Source of the DNA: Azospirillum sp.
GTDB taxonomy: Bacteria > Pseudomonadota > Alphaproteobacteria > Azospirillales > Azospirillaceae
Assembly (NCBI GenBank): GCA_016124535.1
Contig: WGNK01000044.1
Location: 19,408-83,407 of the forward strand
DNA length: 64,000 bases
Reading direction: 5' to 3'
Position numbers and translations under genes: made by a program. Below are positions 16,680 to 25,148 of this stretch, piece after piece. Under the pieces are notes generated by a model. It was not told the DNA's origin and did no database searches. It saw only the letters and a program-made list of their open reading frames with translations. Numbering within the stretch: the first letter of the stretch is position 1; every line of letters begins with the position of its first letter.

Positions 16680-17761
16680 GCCCGCAACACCAATTCGTCG
16701 TCGCCCAGCGAAACGAAATGGGCCTCGATCATGGCGTCGGAGACCTCCGCCAGCGTCGCCGGTTGCCAGATCGGCGTCCTGTCCTTATCGACCAGCAGGG
16801 CCCGCACGCCCTCGTAGAAATCGACCCGTGCCATCACCGCCTGGCTCAGGCGGTATTCCATCGCCAGACAGCCTTCGAAATCCAGTCCGCCGCCGGTCCG
16901 CAGCTCGCGCAGGGTCAATTTGAGGCTGGTCGGCGACATCCGACCCAGCGTCTCGATCTGCTGGCGCGCCCAGTCCGAGGTCTCGCGCGCCAGGGCGGCC
17001 AAAATCTCCTCGACCCGATCGAAACCGAAACAGCGCGCAATCGCGGCCCGCAGCGGTGCCAGCGGCGGTGGGCCGGCCGGTTCGGCCAAATCGGCGATCA
17101 CCGCGCCGGCAACCTGGTGCGGGTGGCCGGTCCAGTCGGCGCCGGCCAAAGCATCGACTAACGCCGGCAGCCGGTGATGGGGTACGAAGGCGTCGGCCAG
17201 TCCGAGCGCCAGCAAATCCGCAGCCCCCAGGCGGCTGCCGGTAAGGCCGAGCCAGATGCCGGTGTGATCGGGCAAACGGGACAGCACATAGCTGGTGCCG
17301 ACATCGGGGAAGATGCCGAGCAGAGTCTCAGGCATCGCCCATTGGGTGCGCTCGGTGACCAGCCGGTGCGAGCCATGGACGGAAACGCCGACCCCGCCAC
17401 CCATGACGAAGCCGTCGACCAGCGCGATATAGGGTTTGGGCAGGCGCCGGGTCCGATGGTCCAGGGTATATTCGACCCGGAACATCTCGCGGCCGAGCCG
17501 GCCGTGGTCGCCGGTGCCGGCCTTGCCGTGGCGGCCAGATCGGCAGACCTGGACGACATCGCCGCCGGCGCAGAAGGCCCGCCCGCCGGCGCCGCGCACC
17601 ACCACCGCCTTGACCGCATCATCGGGAGCCCAGAGCGCGAGCTGGCGGTCGAACGCCCGCATCATCGCCATGGTCAGGGCGTTCAACGCCTTGGGCCGGT
17701 TGAGCGTGACCACGCCCAACGGCCCGATCCGCTCGAACAGAATGTCTTCGGTCTGGTCCAT
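16676..17761 (-). CDS. 3-hydroxyisobutyryl-CoA hydrolase / enoyl-CoA hydratase family
   Basis: A 361-residue crotonase-fold enzyme. It shows LNRPKALNALTMAMM, GAGGRAFCAGGDV (oxyanion hole), VDGFVMGGGVGVSVHG and MPETLLGIFPDVGTSYVLSR. The last motif and the C-terminal CLAMEYRLSQ are hallmarks of HIBCH, which frees 3-hydroxyisobutyrate from its CoA ester in valine breakdown. The length also fits HIBCH better than a 260-residue enoyl-CoA hydratase. It is cytoplasmic. Translation is coupled to the rlmI-like gene by a TTGA overlap, although the two have no obvious metabolic link. Confidence 0.9.
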   Translation of the reverse strand: MDQTEDILFERIGPLGVVTLNRPKALNALTMAMMRAFDRQLALWAPDDAVKAVVVRGAGGRAFCAGGDVVQVCRSGRHGKAGTGDHGRLGREMFRVEYTLDHRTRRLPKPYIALVDGFVMGGGVGVSVHGSHRLVTERTQWAMPETLLGIFPDVGTSYVLSRLPDHTGIWLGLTGSRLGAADLLALGLADAFVPHHRLPALVDALAGADWTGHPHQVAGAVIADLAEPAGPPPLAPLRAAIARCFGFDRVEEILAALARETSDWARQQIETLGRMSPTSLKLTLRELRTGGGLDFEGCLAMEYRLSQAVMARVDFYEGVRALLVDKDRTPIWQPATLAEVSDAMIEAHFVSLGDDELVLRA

Positions 17762-17793
17762 GGCCGGCGATCATAGTCTGCTGCGGTGCGCTG

Positions 17794-19215
17794 TCAAATG
17801 TCCTTGGAGTCGGCGGTGCTGAGGCGATCTGCCTGGCGGTCGCTTGCCGCGCTCCCGGCGATCCGTGGCAGGCACAGCCGGGCGTTCAGGCCCGGGTCGC
17901 GGTTGGCAAGGTCGAGGGTGCCGCGGTGGAGGTCGGCGACCGCCTGGACCAGGCTGAGACCGAGGCCGATGCCGGGGGTGTGGCGGCTGCTGTCGGCGCG
18001 GTAGAAGCGTTGGGTCAGCTTGGGCAGGTCCGGTTCGGCGACCCCCTGACCGCTGTCGGCGACCGTGATTTCCGCGCCAGCCGGGCCGACCGGGGCGACG
18101 GCGACCCTTACCACGCCGCCAGGCGGCGTGAATTTGAGCGCGTTGTCGATCAGATTGCCCAGCGCCTGGGACAGCAGGTCGCGGTCGCCCTCGACCACCA
18201 GGCCGGGGGGGGCGGCGACCGTGAAGCCGATGCCCTTGGCCTCGGCCACAGCGGCGTAGAATTCGCCGACATCGCCGACGACGGTGCCGAGGTCGACCGC
18301 GGCGAAGCCGGCGCGGCGGGTTCCGGAATCGATCTCGACCAGGCGCAGCAGCGCGGTGAAAATCGCGATCAGGCGATCGACGTCGCCTACCGCATCATCG
18401 ATGCCGGCGGCCAGTCCGGGGCGGTCGTCCTGGTGTTGCCGCAAGGTCTCCAGCCGGCTGCGCAACTCGGCCAAAGGCGTGCGCAAATCGTGGGCGATCG
18501 CGTTGGAGACGTTTCGCACATCGGCGATCAAATCCTGGATACGGTCGAGCATCTCGTTGATCGTCGATGCCAGCAAGTCGAATTCGTCGTCGCTGTCGGC
18601 GGCGGGCACGCGGCGGGCGATGTCGCCATGGGCGATCGCCTCGGCGGTGGTGCGAATGGCGCGGAGACGCGCCTGGAACAACCGGCGCAGCAGCAGCCCG
18701 AGCAGGGCCGCCAGCGCCAGCGCCGCCGCCAGCCACCAGATCAGCGCCCCGACCACGCTGGCGCGCAGCTGCTGGCGCTCGCGCAAGTCGCGGCCGACCA
18801 GCAGCCGCTGGCCGTCCGGCAGGTCGAGCGTCAGCACCCGCGCCGGGGCGGCCTCGCCGCCGCGTACGATCTCGATGTCCGACCAGCCGCTGCGGCCGCC
18901 GATCCGCAGCGGCCAGGCGGCGAGGTTGCCGGCAATCGGCGCCAGATGCCGGCCGGCCAGCAGGTAGAGCCGGCCGCCGCCGCGGTCGTCGTCGAGCCGA
19001 CGGCCGATCGCAAGCGCCAGGCCGTAAAAGCCCTCGTCGCGGTAGATTTGACCCAAGGCCTCGGCGTCCTCGCGGATCACCGCGTCGGTCTGGCGGGCAA
19101 GGCTGCCGGCGGTCGCCCACCACAACACACCGACCAGGATCAGCGCCGAGGCGGCGAAGGCGAGCCCGAAGCCGAGCGCCAACCGCGCCGAGGTCGACCG
19201 CAGCAGCCTAGGCAT
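17794..19215 (-). CDS. Sensor histidine kinase of the degP-linked two-component system
   Basis: A 473-residue membrane kinase. Two transmembrane helices (about 10-36 and 153-178) enclose a periplasmic sensor region of about 115 residues. Then come HAMP, an intact H-box (NAIAHDLRTPLAELRSRLE), N-box NLIDNALKFTPPGG, G1 VADSGQGV and G2 GIGLGLSLVQAVADLH. It overlaps the response regulator gene by 8 bp. With degP upstream in the same direction, a role in sensing envelope stress, as CpxA does, is a fair inference. The signal itself cannot be told. Confidence 0.92.
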   Translation of the reverse strand: MPRLLRSTSARLALGFGLAFAASALILVGVLWWATAGSLARQTDAVIREDAEALGQIYRDEGFYGLALAIGRRLDDDRGGGRLYLLAGRHLAPIAGNLAAWPLRIGGRSGWSDIEIVRGGEAAPARVLTLDLPDGQRLLVGRDLRERQQLRASVVGALIWWLAAALALAALLGLLLRRLFQARLRAIRTTAEAIAHGDIARRVPAADSDDEFDLLASTINEMLDRIQDLIADVRNVSNAIAHDLRTPLAELRSRLETLRQHQDDRPGLAAGIDDAVGDVDRLIAIFTALLRLVEIDSGTRRAGFAAVDLGTVVGDVGEFYAAVAEAKGIGFTVAAPPGLVVEGDRDLLSQALGNLIDNALKFTPPGGVVRVAVAPVGPAGAEITVADSGQGVAEPDLPKLTQRFYRADSSRHTPGIGLGLSLVQAVADLHRGTLDLANRDPGLNARLCLPRIAGSAASDRQADRLSTADSKDI

Positions 19216-19888
19216 GGCTGCAGATCTTATAGCCGGCGCTGCGGATGGTATGGATCAGCGGCGGTTCGCCCTCGCCATCGACCTTGCGCCGAAGCTTGCT
19301 GATATGAACATCGACGACATTTGTTTGCGGGTCGAAATGATAATCCCAGACATTTTCCAACAGCATGGTCCGGGTCACCACCTGGCCGGAATGGCGCATC
19401 AGGTATTCCAGAATCTGGAACTCGCGTGCCTGGAGCGCAATCGCCCGGCCAGCCCGCCGGGCCTGGCGCGACGGCAAATCGAGGACCAGGTCGCCGACCG
19501 TCAGCGTGGTCGCGGCCACCGGCCGTTGGGCGCGGCGCACCAGCGCTTCGACCCGCGCCAATAACTCGCCGAACACGAAGGGCTTGGTCAGATAGTCATC
19601 GCCGCCCGCCTTGATGCCGCGGATGCGCTCGTCGACATCGCCGAGCGCGCTCAGGATCAGCACCGGCGTGTGGTTGCCATCGCGCCGCAGCACGTCGAGG
19701 ATGGTCAGGCCGTCGATCCCCTTGGGCAGCATGCGGTCGAGCACGATCGCGTCATAGGGCTCGCTGGCCGCGAGGAATAAGCCGTCGCGCCCGTTGTCGG
19801 CGTGATCGATCACATGCCCGGCTTCGCGCATCCCCTTGGCGACGAAGTCGGCGACCTGGCGGTTGTCTTCGATCAGCAGAAGTTTCAT
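19208..19888 (-). CDS. OmpR-family response regulator
   Basis: A 226-residue regulator. The receiver has the acidic pair in LLIEDN, phospho-acceptor Asp in IVLDRMLP, Thr/Ser in LILSALG and Lys in YLTKPF. The C-terminal winged helix contains QAREFQILEYLMRHSGQVVTR and a recognition helix before VVDVHISKLRRKVD. It belongs to the CpxR/QseB-like part of the OmpR family. The coding region overlaps its kinase by 8 bp. A direct repeat with an 11-bp period lies 12 bp upstream of the ATG and may be its own binding site. Confidence 0.93.
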   Translation of the reverse strand: MKLLLIEDNRQVADFVAKGMREAGHVIDHADNGRDGLFLAASEPYDAIVLDRMLPKGIDGLTILDVLRRDGNHTPVLILSALGDVDERIRGIKAGGDDYLTKPFVFGELLARVEALVRRAQRPVAATTLTVGDLVLDLPSRQARRAGRAIALQAREFQILEYLMRHSGQVVTRTMLLENVWDYHFDPQTNVVDVHISKLRRKVDGEGEPPLIHTIRSAGYKICSHA

Positions 19889-19899
19889 GGCGGTCAGCC

Positions 19900-19920
19900 C
19901 AAGTTCAGCTCAAGTTCAGC
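19900..19920 (-). promoter_or_regulatory. Direct-repeat operator candidate upstream of the response regulator
   Basis: On the plus strand the 10-mer CAAGTTCAGC occurs at 19900-19909 and again at 19911-19920, an 11-bp period. OmpR-family regulators bind direct repeats of about this spacing as head-to-tail dimers. The site ends 12 bp before the regulator's ATG, so occupation could also block ribosome loading. Autoregulation is inferred. Confidence 0.5.
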
Positions 19921-19932
19921 CCGAGAGAACTA

Positions 19933-19957
19933 CGGCGGCCGGACGCTCCGGCCGCCG
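19933..19957 (-). terminator. Strong GC hairpin between degP and the response regulator
   Basis: A perfect 11-bp stem (CGGCGGCCGGA / loop CGC / TCCGGCCGCCG) starts 9 bp beyond the degP stop on the minus strand. There is no T tract after it, so it is not a classic intrinsic terminator. It could act as a partial terminator or 3' stabiliser, setting more DegP than regulator from one transcript. Confidence 0.55.
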
Positions 19958-19965
19958 CACCATTG

Positions 19966-21483
19966 TCAGGACTCGGCAAGGTTGAGCGCAATATAGTAGG
20001 AATCGCCATTGCGCAGAATCATCACCGGCACAGCCTTGCGACCGCCGTGCTGGAGTTCGTGCAGCTTCCTCACCACCTCATGGGGTGACGACACCGCATC
20101 GCCGCCGATTTGGGTAATCACGTCGCCTGGCCGCAGACCGCTGTCGGCCGCCGGACTGTCCTCGCTCACCTGGCTGACCACCACCCCCCTGGTTGAGGGC
20201 GGGAGGTCGAGCTGGTCGCGGGCATCCTTGGTCAGCGGCGCCAGCGCCAGCCCGATCCGGGCGTGTTCGCCGGAGCCGCCATTGTCCTCGGCTACGCCGG
20301 CAACGGTCTCCGACGGTGCCTCGCCCAGGGTGACGGTGACGTTCTGCTCGGCTTCGCCGCGCCACAGCCGGATCGTCGACGGCTCGCCTTTGTGAGCCTC
20401 CCCGACCATGCGGGCGAGATCCCGCGGGTTATCGACGGTGTGGCCGCCGAAAGCCAGGATGACGTCGCCCTGTTTGATGCCGCCGCGTGCCGCCGGCGAG
20501 TTCGGGTCGACCGAGGCGACCAGGGCACCGCTGGCGTGATCACGGCCGACCGCACGGGCGAGATCCTGGGTCAGCGTCTGCATGCGGATGCCAAGCCAGG
20601 CGCGCTCGACCGAACCATGGGCACGCAATTCGCTCGAAACCTTGGCCAGCAGATTGGACGGGATCGCAAAGCCGATGCCGACGCTGCCCCCGGTCGGCGA
20701 ATAGATCGCGGTGTTCATGCCGATCACCTGCCCCGCAGCATCGAACAGCGGTCCGCCGGAATTGCCGCGATTGATCGGAGCGTCGACCTGGATGAAGTCG
20801 TCATAGGGACCGGAATGGAGATCGCGGCCGCGGGCCGAGATGATCCCGGCGGTGACCGTGCCACCCAGCCCGAACGGATTGCCGACCGCGACCACCCAGT
20901 CGCCGATCTGGGCTGCATCGGCGCGGCCCAGTTGAACGAAAGGCAGGGCGTGGTCGGCATCGATCTTGAGCAGAGCGATGTCGGTCTTGGCGTCGCGACC
21001 GACCAGCTTGGCCGGCAAGGTGGTGCCGTCGTCCAGCGTCACCTGAATCTTGTCGGCGTTGTCCACGACGTGGTTGTTGGTCAGGACATAGCCGTCGGCG
21101 TCGATGATGAAGCCGGAGCCCAGCGCGTGGGCGGTACCACGATTGCCGAAGCCTTTGGGCTGGAGTTGGTCGAAGAAATGCTTGAACATGTCGGGCAGCG
21201 GCATGTCGGGCGGAAACGGCGAGGATTGATCGCCCCCGGCCAGGGTGGCGTGCTCGGTGGTCGAGATATTGACCACCGCGGGCTTGACCCGGTTGACCAG
21301 CGGCGCAAAGCTCGGCGGCCCGGCCAAGGCAGCCGGCGCGATCCCTTCGGCGGCGGCGGGAAAGCTGGTCGGCGGCAGCACGATCAACCAGCCGGCCGCC
21401 AGGGCAGTGCAGGCGAGCAAGGCCGCTCTGGGGTGCCGGCGGATCGCCCGTACCGGCGCCGAGATCAGGGGTTGAGCCGTCAT
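19966..21483 (-). CDS. degP: Periplasmic serine protease, DegP/HtrA (Do) family
   Basis: A 505-residue HtrA protease and chaperone. An N-terminal signal/anchor (hydrophobic about 20-38) is followed by a trypsin-like domain with the full triad: His in LTNNHVVDNA, Asp in TDIALLKID and Ser in GNSGGPLFD. Two PDZ domains follow (about 285-375 and 400-500), as in DegP/DegQ and unlike single-PDZ DegS. It degrades or refolds damaged envelope proteins. The ATG at 21483 has GGAGG 7 nt upstream. It lies upstream of, and in line with, the OmpR-type regulator and kinase, an arrangement common in alphaproteobacteria. Confidence 0.95.
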   Translation of the reverse strand: MTAQPLISAPVRAIRRHPRAALLACTALAAGWLIVLPPTSFPAAAEGIAPAALAGPPSFAPLVNRVKPAVVNISTTEHATLAGGDQSSPFPPDMPLPDMFKHFFDQLQPKGFGNRGTAHALGSGFIIDADGYVLTNNHVVDNADKIQVTLDDGTTLPAKLVGRDAKTDIALLKIDADHALPFVQLGRADAAQIGDWVVAVGNPFGLGGTVTAGIISARGRDLHSGPYDDFIQVDAPINRGNSGGPLFDAAGQVIGMNTAIYSPTGGSVGIGFAIPSNLLAKVSSELRAHGSVERAWLGIRMQTLTQDLARAVGRDHASGALVASVDPNSPAARGGIKQGDVILAFGGHTVDNPRDLARMVGEAHKGEPSTIRLWRGEAEQNVTVTLGEAPSETVAGVAEDNGGSGEHARIGLALAPLTKDARDQLDLPPSTRGVVVSQVSEDSPAADSGLRPGDVITQIGGDAVSSPHEVVRKLHELQHGGRKAVPVMILRNGDSYYIALNLAES

Positions 21484-21760
21484 GATCAGACCTCCGTGGA
21501 TTGAGAGACATCGTATCGGCTGCCGATCCGGCAACCTTGCGTGTAGCCCCAATATCGTCATCGGCCTTGCATTGCCGATGAAGCGGTCGTGAATTCTGAT
21601 TCATGAAGGCCACCCGGCAGGCCCGCCCGCCGTGGCCGCCAGCGCTTCGCCGTTCCGAACCGTCGCCGGCGGTCGGCGATTTACGCTGGCGGCGGCGGTC
21701 CCGACCGCAGCGGCGTGGTTGAACCGGCCCGTTTTGCGCCAGCCAAGGAGACCCAGCGTC

Positions 21761-23068
21761 ATGCCCGATTCGACCGGCCCCGTGATCTACAATCTGTTTC
21801 CGCGGCTGCTCGGGCCGGTTTCCGCCTGGACCGGGCATCTGCCACGGATCGCGGCGATGGGCTTCGACTGGGTCTACGTCAATCCCTTCCACTTTCCCGG
21901 CTTCTCGGGCAGCCTCTACGCGATCAAGGAGTACTACGCGCTCAACCCGGCCTTCGACGACGGCTCGGGCCGCCCGGCGGACCAACAGCTGCGCGACTTC
22001 ACGGCAGCGGCAGAAGCGCAGGGGCTGGGCGTGATGATGGATCTGGTGATCAACCACACCGCCAGGGACTGCCCGCTGACCGAGAATTTCCCCGATTGGT
22101 ACGAGCGGGACCAGGCGGGGACGGTGCAGTCGCCGTTTGCGGTCGACCCCAACGACCCGAGCCGGCGAACCGTCTGGGGTGACCTCGCCGCGCTGGATTA
22201 CCGCGACCGGCCGCAGCGCGCCGAGATGATCGCCTATTTTTGCGACGTGGCCTTGCACTATGCCAGGCTCGGCTTCCACGGCTTTCGCTGCGATGCCGCC
22301 TATCAGGTACCGGGCGCGGTATGGGCGGCGGTGATCGCCGCGGTGCGCCGGGTCTGTCCCGAAGCCCTGTTTGCCGCCGAAACTTTGGGCTGCACCCCCG
22401 ACCAGGTGGCGCAGCTGAAGCCTGCCGGCTTCGATTTCATCTTCAACAGCGTAAAGTGGTGGAATTTCCGCGATTCCTGGCTGCTGGAGCAATACCAGGC
22501 GTTCAGGGGCCTGGCACCGTCGATCGGGTTCCCGGAAAGCCACGATACCGAACGCCTGATCGCTGAAGTCGGGGCCGGCCCGGAGGCCGCGCGGCATTAC
22601 CGCCAACGCTATCTGGTCGCCGCCGTGTTTTCGACCGGGGTGATGATGCCGATCGGCTACGAGTTTGGCTTCTCAAAAAAACCGGACGTTGTCAGCACCA
22701 CGCCGGATGACTGGGAGGCGGCGGCCTTCGACCTTACCAGCTTCGCTACCGAGACGAATCGGATGCGGACGCAGCATAGGGTCTTTAACCAGCCGGGGCC
22801 GCAGCAGCGATTTACCTTTGAAGATCCGGCGGTCGTCGCGCTTTACCGGAGAACTCTTGATAACGCTGGATTCAGCCTTGCCTTCATCAACACGGATACC
22901 GCCCAGCCGCATGTCGTCTGGCTGGACGGCGAGTGGCTGGCCGAACTGCCCGACGGGCTTCTGGCCGAAGCCGGGGAAGTGACGCCGGGCCGGCGCCCGG
23001 AAGCGGTGCGCGCGGGCGCGGCACTCGGTCTGGCGCCCGGCGAGGTCCGGGTTTTCGTCAAGGATTGA
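21761..23068 (+). CDS. Alpha-amylase family glycoside hydrolase (GH13)
   Basis: A 435-residue GH13 enzyme with AAGGAG upstream of the ATG. The conserved regions are present: MMDLVINHT (region I), GFRCDAAYQ with the nucleophile Asp (II), LFAAETLG with the acid/base Glu (III) and FPESHDTERL with the transition-state Asp (IV). The N-terminus (PVIYNLFPRLLGPVSAW) resembles the catalytic part of maltosyltransferase/GlgE-like and related alpha-glucan enzymes more than a secreted amylase. There is no signal peptide, so it is cytoplasmic. The exact reaction (hydrolysis or transfer) is open. It is transcribed divergently from degP. Confidence 0.87.
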   Translation: MPDSTGPVIYNLFPRLLGPVSAWTGHLPRIAAMGFDWVYVNPFHFPGFSGSLYAIKEYYALNPAFDDGSGRPADQQLRDFTAAAEAQGLGVMMDLVINHTARDCPLTENFPDWYERDQAGTVQSPFAVDPNDPSRRTVWGDLAALDYRDRPQRAEMIAYFCDVALHYARLGFHGFRCDAAYQVPGAVWAAVIAAVRRVCPEALFAAETLGCTPDQVAQLKPAGFDFIFNSVKWWNFRDSWLLEQYQAFRGLAPSIGFPESHDTERLIAEVGAGPEAARHYRQRYLVAAVFSTGVMMPIGYEFGFSKKPDVVSTTPDDWEAAAFDLTSFATETNRMRTQHRVFNQPGPQQRFTFEDPAVVALYRRTLDNAGFSLAFINTDTAQPHVVWLDGEWLAELPDGLLAEAGEVTPGRRPEAVRAGAALGLAPGEVRVFVKD

Positions 23069-23114
23069 CGGCTGCCGGCCCAATCGTCCGGTCTGCCTTG
23101 ACCCTGATCCGGGC

Positions 23115-23615
23115 TCACCAGCGTTCGGCAATCGGCTTTCTTGCCAGGAACTCGTCGATCCGCCGGCGCACCGCTTGAGCGGTCGCCGCCGGCAGGGCTT
23201 CGGCGGTGAAGAAGCCGGCCTCGATCACCTCGATCCCGTCCGGACGTGGTTCGCCCCGCCAATCCTCGACCACGAACACCGCGACATGGTCGCACGCGGT
23301 CGGGGTGAAGCGGCCATAGAGCCCCTGCAGGCGGGGCAAACCAACCGCCGTCAATCCGACCTCCTCGGCCAATTCCCGGCGCATGGCCGCCGCCGCCGTT
23401 TCGTCTTTGCCGACACCGCCGCCGGGCAAATGCCAGCCGTCCAGATAGCTGAGGCGCACCAGCAGGATGCGGCGCCTGGCGTCGATCACCAGGGCGCAGG
23501 CTCCGAAGGTCAGAGGCCGCCGCAGCCGGCCCCAGCCGCGACGCAGGGTATGGACCAGTCGAGGCAGCCGGCTCGCACGGATCAAGACGGCCAGGAACGG
23601 CGGGGCGGACAGCAT
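23115..23615 (-). CDS. NUDIX hydrolase
   Basis: A 166-residue protein whose Nudix box is complete: GGGVGKDETAAAAMRRELAEE followed by VGL (Gx5Ex7REUxEExGU). NUDIX enzymes hydrolyse nucleoside diphosphates linked to other groups; the flanking residues (LSYLDGWHLPGG) place it in a broad MutT-like group of unknown substrate. The ATG at 23615 was chosen; an upstream GTG at 23690 would add 25 residues that look non-conserved. It converges on the GH13 gene with 46 bp between stops. Confidence 0.87.
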   Translation of the reverse strand: MLSAPPFLAVLIRASRLPRLVHTLRRGWGRLRRPLTFGACALVIDARRRILLVRLSYLDGWHLPGGGVGKDETAAAAMRRELAEEVGLTAVGLPRLQGLYGRFTPTACDHVAVFVVEDWRGEPRPDGIEVIEAGFFTAEALPAATAQAVRRRIDEFLARKPIAERW

Positions 23616-23750
23616 GGGTTTGACCGGCCTCTGGTGGTCTGAACGCGACGCGACGCTCCCAATCGCCGTGTCCCGGCCAGAACGCGACACAGGGGGAAAA
23701 GCGCGAGTTCCGGTGCGAGGGCGCGGCTGTCCTGGCTCGGGATCGGAACC

Positions 23751-24893
23751 CTAGCCTCCGGCGGACAGTCGCCGCATCGTCACCGTCCGGCCGCCGAAAT
23801 CAACCGATAAATCGGTCCCGCCCAGACGGTAGCCGAGGGTAATCGGCGCCAAAGACGCAGAACATGAATTGTTGGCGTCTTCGGCGTGGCTGCGGCCGCC
23901 GTCGATCACCCGGATCGTCCGTTCGGAGATTTCAACCCGGCTGGTGAAGCTGCCGGTCAGGCGGCTGCCGTCGAGGAACCGGCAGTCGTAGCGAAAGGTG
24001 ACCGCGCGCTCGGCGATCTCCATGCGCAAGAACATCTGGCGCAGCCCCTGGTCGACCACCGGCCCCGCCGACTGCCAGGCCCCCGCCAAACCTGGCAACT
24101 CCGGCCGGGCCGACTCTGGCCGCCCCGGCTCCGAGCGGCGCGGCTCTGCGCGCGGGGGGCCGGGTCGGGGCGGTAACGGTTGGCCCGACATCGGCACCGC
24201 CACCCCCTTGGCTGCGAGATGGGCCGCGGGACCCACGGGCTGCATGGGCGCCGCCGGGGCCAGCCGGTCGACCACCTCCTGTGCCTCGGCATCGCCCTGG
24301 GCCGCGGCCAGCCGCAGCAGTCGCAGCCCCTCCTGGCGGTTCGCTGCAACCCCTTTACCCTCAAAGGTCAGCAGGCCGAGATTGCCCAGGGCATCCGGTT
24401 GACCCTGGGCCGCCGCCAGCCGGTACCACCGCGCCGCCTCGGCAAAATCCTGCGGCACCCCCCGCCCATTCTGGTACAGCCAGCCGAGATTGTTCTGGGC
24501 CTGGGCATTGCCCCGGCTGGCGGCTTTGCGATACCAGCGGGCGGCCTCGGCGGCATCCGCCGCGACACCGCGACCATGTTCGTAGAGAGTGCCCAGGCTG
24601 TATTCGGCACCGGCATTGCCGAGCAGTGCCGCCAGGCGAAACCAGCGCAACGCTTCGCCATAGTCCTGGGCGACGCCATCGCCGTTGCGGTAGAGCCAGC
24701 CCAGGATCACCTGGGCGGGGGTATTGCCCTTGTCGGCGGCCGCCCGGTACCATTGAACGGCGATGACATGGTCACCACGGGCATAGGCCTCGTCGCCGCG
24801 GCTGCGGCTCTCTTCGGGGCTCAGGGTATAGGCACCGGCGAATCCCCACCACCCCAGGGCGAACAGAATTGCGCAGACCGTCCTTGCCGTCAT
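23751..24893 (-). CDS. Exported Sel1-repeat protein
   Basis: A 380-residue protein with a signal peptide (MTARTVCAILFALGWWGFAGA). Residues about 30-210 form four to five Sel1-like TPR units (GNAGAEYSLGTLYEHGRGV, GNAQAQNNLGWLYQNGRGV and similar), each about 36 residues and suited to protein-protein contacts. A Pro/Arg-rich linker is followed by a C-terminal domain of about 120 residues with two cysteines (YDCRF and NSCSAS), possibly a disulphide, that I do not recognise. It probably acts as a periplasmic scaffold. It is divergent from the WD40-caspase gene. Confidence 0.85.
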   Translation of the reverse strand: MTARTVCAILFALGWWGFAGAYTLSPEESRSRGDEAYARGDHVIAVQWYRAAADKGNTPAQVILGWLYRNGDGVAQDYGEALRWFRLAALLGNAGAEYSLGTLYEHGRGVAADAAEAARWYRKAASRGNAQAQNNLGWLYQNGRGVPQDFAEAARWYRLAAAQGQPDALGNLGLLTFEGKGVAANRQEGLRLLRLAAAQGDAEAQEVVDRLAPAAPMQPVGPAAHLAAKGVAVPMSGQPLPPRPGPPRAEPRRSEPGRPESARPELPGLAGAWQSAGPVVDQGLRQMFLRMEIAERAVTFRYDCRFLDGSRLTGSFTSRVEISERTIRVIDGGRSHAEDANNSCSASLAPITLGYRLGGTDLSVDFGGRTVTMRRLSAGG

Positions 24894-25148
24894 GGCCCTC
24901 CCGGCGCGATCCCGGCTCCCTTTTGGATGTCACGGATATTCATCATCATCGGCGGCTTTCCGAGCAAATACCATGACGGTCGTCACATCTGGCGACGGTT
25001 CGCCGTGATAGCCTGATCGTAATCGATTGGTTGGTTCGGCCAGAGGCCCTAAATTATACCAAGGCCCGGCGCGAATGGGCCACAACTTGGCCAATGAGCA
25101 GCCTCGCCGACAGCCGGATAACCAGAAAACAGGGGGACGGAGCGCGCC

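Noticed and set aside
23467..23754. Plus-strand frames between the NUDIX and Sel1 genes.
   Set aside because: They run antisense to the NUDIX coding region and show no family motif.
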